Assembly: GCF_025755255.1 (NCBI RefSeq)
Contig: NZ_JALIEB010000011.1
Location: forward strand, 107,398 to 171,397
Source: Roseobacter sinensis
GTDB lineage: Bacteria > Pseudomonadota > Alphaproteobacteria > Rhodobacterales > Rhodobacteraceae
Length of the DNA: 64,000 nucleotides
Reading direction: 5' to 3'
Shown: one piece after another, positions 60,468 to 64,000 of the stretch
Numbering within the stretch: position 1 is the first letter of the stretch
How the letters are laid out: each line of letters starts with the position of its first letter
Position numbers and translations under genes: made by a program
The notes under the pieces: model-generated
Seen by the model: only the letters and a program-made list of their open reading frames with translations
Databases searched by the model: none
What the model was told of the DNA's origin: nothing

Positions 60468-62891
60468 ATGCGGTTCAGCATTGCTTGGGAGGACGGCCGC
60501 CCCGGTCGTTGGCAAATGCAGAACAAAGTTGAACACGCCACGCCGTCCGGTATCGGGCGGAATAGCCGGATCGACGCGGTGACAGATTTTCTGGAACAGC
60601 GCCTCGACGCTTTGGTTGATCAGTCCATCGAGATTGCCAAGACAAACGGGTATGCGCCGTTCACCACGACGATCCGCGCCGCTTGGGTCGAGGCGATTGT
60701 CAGCGTCACAGACTCGCTGAGAACTTACCTTTCCGGCGCGGCGGACGCGCCCGGTGGGCCGATGGCAACCCTTGAATACGGCACTGACCCGCGCTTTGCC
60801 CGGATGCGCCAGATCGCGCGCCTGCATAGATCGCTTGGCATCACACTGCCGATGTATATCGGGCTCTTCAAGCATTTCCGGAACCTCTATCTGGCCGAGA
60901 TCGCGCAGATCCCTGGCGGCGCCTGCGCAGAGGAACAGGCCAAGGTCCGCGATTTTTTTGACGCAACCGAGCTCAGCATCGTCGCCGACTGGAACGACAA
61001 GAGTGACAACTTGCGCCTCCGAGAGCTGCAAGAGCGCTCGCGTGCGATCTCGCTCGACAAGGATCGGTATTTCGCGATTTTTGAGAGCCTTCAAAACGCG
61101 GCTTTTCTTCTAGATCGAGCCGGGAACCTCGTGAATGCAAACCAGGCCTCGGCTGAGCTGTTCCTGGGTAAAGATGCGCAGGCGGGGGACATCATCTATC
61201 TGCGCTCGATGCGGCTTCGCAAAAAGTCGCTTCAGGCGATCATCGACCAGATTATGTCGCGTGCGCTTCCCGCTGACGAGCCGATGTGGCTCGACACGCT
61301 TCATGGGCCCCGCTGTTTCGACATTCGTCATCGTGCGCTGCACGACGCGGTGGACAACACAGCTCTGGGCCACGTCGTTTTGCTCAACGACGTGACAGCC
61401 CATCAACGTCGCGCAGAAGAAGCCAAACAATCAGAGCAGGGGATGTCGCGCTTTCTGGCAACCATGAGCCACGAGATCCGCACACCGTTGCATAGCGTTC
61501 TGGGCGCCGCCGAGCTTCTGCACACGGCCAATCCGTCTGTGACCAAGACCTACCTCGATCTGATCGAGAGCGCTGGCAAGGCGCTTTTGCAAACGTTGAG
61601 CAACGTGCTCGACTATTCGAAATTCGAGAACGAGCCACCTGTCGCGCGTCCAGCGGACACGGACCTCTTCGAAGAGATCAAGGCCTTTTGCCGCTTCGCT
61701 TCGGTCGGTCGAAATCTTGAACACCCACGGCTCAGCTTTGACATCGACCCCGGCGTGCCCAAAACGGCCAACCTGGACTGGGGGAAAACGCAGCAGGTTC
61801 TCAGCAATCTGGTCTCTAACGCGCTCCGAGCCGACAATGGCGAGGGGGTAGAGATCTCGATTTCTTGCCACGCACCCACCCCCGACGCCCGGGTGCTGCG
61901 CTTTGCGGTGCGTGACCATGGCGACGGCATTCCTGACGCCGCCGCCGCGGCGCTGTTTCGCCCGTTTGACACAGCAAGCGCGCGGGACACGGGCGACGGA
62001 GGCTCCGGCCTGGGGCTGGCGATCTCGCACCATTTGGTTGAGGCCATTGGCGGACGGATTGGGTATCAAAACCAATCGCAGGGCGCTTTGGTGTGGTTTG
62101 AGGTGCCGCTCAACTCGGTCAAGGCGGAGCCTGACCATGGCGCAGAGACTGCAGCCTCTTCCTCAGGCACTCCTGCGTCGATGCTGCTTTGTCTTTTGGT
62201 GGATGACGACCCTGTTGGCTCCATCGTGACCACAGGGCAGCTTGAACGACTGGGGCTGCTGGTGACCCGGGCCGCCTGCGTTGCCGAGGCCATGCGCCTT
62301 GCGGCCTCCGCGCGCTTCGATGTGTTCGTCGTGGACTATCTTCTGCCCGATGGCGATGGGCCCAGTTTGGTGAAGTCGCTCAAAACAAATGCTGCGCGGC
62401 ACGCCAAGTTTGTCGCTCTGACCGCCAATGTCGAGGCGCTGACGGGCAAGACCGAAGACTTTGATCAGGTGCTCGCCAAACCCGCTGGACAAGTGGGCCT
62501 ATCCTCCGCGCTTTTTGGCACCGCCTCGCGGCCCCAAGTGGCACAAGCGGGACCGATCAGCGGCTTTGACGGGCTGCAAGGCCTGTCGCCGGAAACGGTC
62601 ACGGCAATGATCGCAACCTTCGCATCCGCCTGGGCTGAGTTTCGGAGCGATCTTTCCGACCTTCGTTCCGCGCCCGAAAAATCCGAGCTGGCCATAACCG
62701 CTCATCGCCTTGCAGGCAGTTGCGCTGTTCTAGGGCTGTTCGAACTCGAGCCGCCGTTGCGCCAGCTCGAGACCGCATGCCTTGACCCGGATCACGACAT
62801 CGACCTTGCGTTCTTTTTTCCAGCGCTCGACCGTGACTTGACGGCTCTTTTGTCCTGGCAACGCCTGAATGCGCGCTGGTCCGCTGAATGA
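60468..62891 (+). CDS. Hybrid sensor histidine kinase with PAS, REC and Hpt domains
   Basis: An 807-aa TorS-like hybrid kinase. Order: an all-helical N-terminal domain (about 25-180, with IARLHRSLGITLPMYIGLFK), PAS (about 200-310), HisKA with His335 in MSHEIRTPLH, HATPase with GSGLGLAISHHLVEAIGG, receiver with Asp623 in VVDYLLPDGDG, and Hpt with His746 in AHRLAGSC. No membrane helices are seen, so it senses in the cytosol. The helical N-terminus recalls globin/RsbR-type sensors. The start may be at 60468 or 60516. It overlaps the regulator gene by ATGA and is divergent from the molybdoenzyme operon. Confidence 0.88.
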   Translation: MRFSIAWEDGRPGRWQMQNKVEHATPSGIGRNSRIDAVTDFLEQRLDALVDQSIEIAKTNGYAPFTTTIRAAWVEAIVSVTDSLRTYLSGAADAPGGPMATLEYGTDPRFARMRQIARLHRSLGITLPMYIGLFKHFRNLYLAEIAQIPGGACAEEQAKVRDFFDATELSIVADWNDKSDNLRLRELQERSRAISLDKDRYFAIFESLQNAAFLLDRAGNLVNANQASAELFLGKDAQAGDIIYLRSMRLRKKSLQAIIDQIMSRALPADEPMWLDTLHGPRCFDIRHRALHDAVDNTALGHVVLLNDVTAHQRRAEEAKQSEQGMSRFLATMSHEIRTPLHSVLGAAELLHTANPSVTKTYLDLIESAGKALLQTLSNVLDYSKFENEPPVARPADTDLFEEIKAFCRFASVGRNLEHPRLSFDIDPGVPKTANLDWGKTQQVLSNLVSNALRADNGEGVEISISCHAPTPDARVLRFAVRDHGDGIPDAAAAALFRPFDTASARDTGDGGSGLGLAISHHLVEAIGGRIGYQNQSQGALVWFEVPLNSVKAEPDHGAETAASSSGTPASMLLCLLVDDDPVGSIVTTGQLERLGLLVTRAACVAEAMRLAASARFDVFVVDYLLPDGDGPSLVKSLKTNAARHAKFVALTANVEALTGKTEDFDQVLAKPAGQVGLSSALFGTASRPQVAQAGPISGFDGLQGLSPETVTAMIATFASAWAEFRSDLSDLRSAPEKSELAITAHRLAGSCAVLGLFELEPPLRQLETACLDPDHDIDLAFFFPALDRDLTALLSWQRLNARWSAE

Positions 62892-63625
62892 GCGGGACGG
62901 CAGCATACCGCGTCAGCAGGGCAACGGCTGGACGGGCCGCGGTTCTTTGTATTGAAGACGATCCGATCGTCCAGTTGATGCTGGACGATATTGTTGGTGG
63001 CGCAGGTGGAACTTGCGTGATTGCAGGGAGTGCGCGAGAAGCAGAGCGCCACCTCGCCCAAGAACAGTATGGGCTGGTCGTTCTGGATCGCAGACTACCT
63101 GACAGCGACGGGTTGCTCTTGATGCAAAACATCAAAGACAGCAGCAATTGCCCCGTCATTATCCTGAGCGCGATGGATGACACGCGAGATAGGCTCTTGG
63201 GCATTGGTCTCGGCGCGGCGGAATACGTGACGAAACCGTTCAACCCACTCGAGCTGACCAGCCGGATACGGCAACTGTTGCGCGCGCGAACGGAAGACGA
63301 CGCGGACAAAGGCGTTTTCGAAACCGCAGACCTCGTGTTCAACCCGCGATCTCGGCAACTAGAAGCAGGCGGTCAATCTACCATCCTTGCACCGGCGGAA
63401 TCGAGACTGCTTCAGGCCCTCTTGACGAATGCAGGCGAGGTGCAAACCAGGGATCAACTCTCCCGCGCCGCGAGCGGTCGGGATTGGACCCCAGGGGACC
63501 GAACCATCGACGTTCTAATCAACCGTCTGCGGCGCCACCTGAAAAATGCTCCCATCGAGATCAAGACGGTTCACAGGACCGGATACTTTATTTCCTTGGA
63601 GCGCAAAATGCTGTCCAAGCGGTAG
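62888..63625 (+). CDS. OmpR/PhoB-family response regulator
   Basis: A 245-aa transcription factor. Receiver domain: acidic pair in CIEDDP, phosphoacceptor Asp67 in VVLDRRLPDSDG, Thr/Ser in ILSA and Lys in VTKPFNP. Winged-helix domain from about 145: LEAGGQSTILAPAESRLLQA, RTIDVLINRLRRHL, IKTVHRTGYFIS, the trans_reg_C motifs. It is translationally coupled to the kinase gene. Phosphotransfer from the kinase's Hpt domain is expected; the target is most likely the tandem repeats upstream of the molybdoenzyme operon. Confidence 0.93.
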   Translation: MSGTAAYRVSRATAGRAAVLCIEDDPIVQLMLDDIVGGAGGTCVIAGSAREAERHLAQEQYGLVVLDRRLPDSDGLLLMQNIKDSSNCPVIILSAMDDTRDRLLGIGLGAAEYVTKPFNPLELTSRIRQLLRARTEDDADKGVFETADLVFNPRSRQLEAGGQSTILAPAESRLLQALLTNAGEVQTRDQLSRAASGRDWTPGDRTIDVLINRLRRHLKNAPIEIKTVHRTGYFISLERKMLSKR

Positions 63626-64000
63626 CTGTCCGGCAAGAAACAGGCTGGCGCAACCCGCGTTGGCCAGCGCCAATGCGCGGACCACGGGCAAAAAACGTAG
63701 AACAGAGGTCTTCGCGCGACCTTGACCGCGCAGGAAGGAATTGCGCGCGTAGAGTTTCTCCGATTTGACTTGACCGAGAAGCTCAAAATCCACTTTGGCC
63801 GCATTACGAATAATTTCTCGCAACCGAAACGAAAGTTTGCCTTCCGCGTGTGGCACTTTTCGCCGCCATGTCAAACCGCAGAATGCAGACTTCGGCTCTC
63901 GGAAGCGGAATGGCTGACATGTCCCGCTTTGCTGGAATCCAGCCAACTGCATTGTGTTTGATCCTTCGGAAGGCATAGTTGGCACTGAGATGAAAACTGC
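63626..64000. other. No recognisable gene to the window edge
   Basis: The last 375 bp follow the response-regulator stop. Overlapping open frames exist on both strands but none starts with a convincing ribosome site or belongs to a family I recognise. GC falls between 63770 and 63850. No clear terminator was found directly after 63625. A partial gene may continue outside the window. Confidence 0.4.

Overview
The window is GC-rich, densely packed alphaproteobacterial chromosome, almost certainly Rhodobacterales (Roseobacter group). The support is the gene content (YebC, GatCA, RNase P RNA of alphaproteobacterial type, DUF1127 proteins, XpaC/TelA operon, short LOV protein, DMS-dehydrogenase-type molybdoenzyme), many ATGA/GTGA-coupled genes and the base composition. 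No phage, complete IS, CRISPR array or replication origin was recognised.

Layout. 1-5.3 kb: ArgP-type LysR regulator, YebC, an XRE regulator/small membrane protein pair beside an unknown 168-aa gene, and an SLC13/TrkA_C permease. 5.3-10 kb: DUF1127-like small protein, a second SLC13 permease, EamA transporter, YmdB-type phosphoesterase, outer-membrane barrel. 10-19 kb: DUF2975/XRE pair, 5-formyl-THF cyclo-ligase and MgtE, then purine catabolism (guanine deaminase and 8-oxoguanine deaminase), HisN-type phosphatase, regulators. 19-27 kb: Bax-inhibitor-1 protein, rpmG (L33), rnpB, amidase, lipoprotein, gatA-gatC, ceramidase-like protein, tadA, pseudouridine synthase. 27.1-35 kb: one long plus-strand operon beginning with a 29-aa membrane microprotein, then XpaC, TelA, DUF2927 lipoprotein, SPFH-GYF protein, RidA, membrane protein, zinc-ribbon membrane protein, Dtd and glycerate kinase. 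35-42.6 kb: CocE/NonD hydrolase plus a peptide-type ABC importer whose two permease genes are separated by a hairpin-rich repeat block. 42.6-49.7 kb: GNAT, thioredoxin-fold protein, LOV photoreceptor, phosphatase, acyl-CoA synthetase, ABC exporter, tRNA-Gly(TCC). 49.7-52 kb: gene-poor decayed stretch with a broken higBA-type toxin-antitoxin locus and one periplasmic cupin.

52.1-63.6 kb is the most striking part: a minus-strand operon for a type II DMSO-reductase-family enzyme (TAT-exported molybdopterin alpha, four-cluster Fe-S beta, TorD-type chaperone, haem-b gamma, in the A-B-D-C order of dimethylsulfide, selenate and chlorate enzymes). Two unexpected genes follow: an Mrp/NBP35-type ATPase with an extra N-terminal Cys cluster and a 613-aa beta-propeller protein. 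A hybrid sensor kinase and an OmpR-family regulator are divergently transcribed, and the shared 163-bp intergenic region carries three direct repeats at exactly 11-bp period. I infer a sensed, respiratory-chain-linked periplasmic oxidation (dimethylsulfide is the leading substrate candidate) with its own assembly factors.

Limits: all families are assigned from sequence motifs by eye. Substrates of transporters and of the molybdoenzyme are inference.
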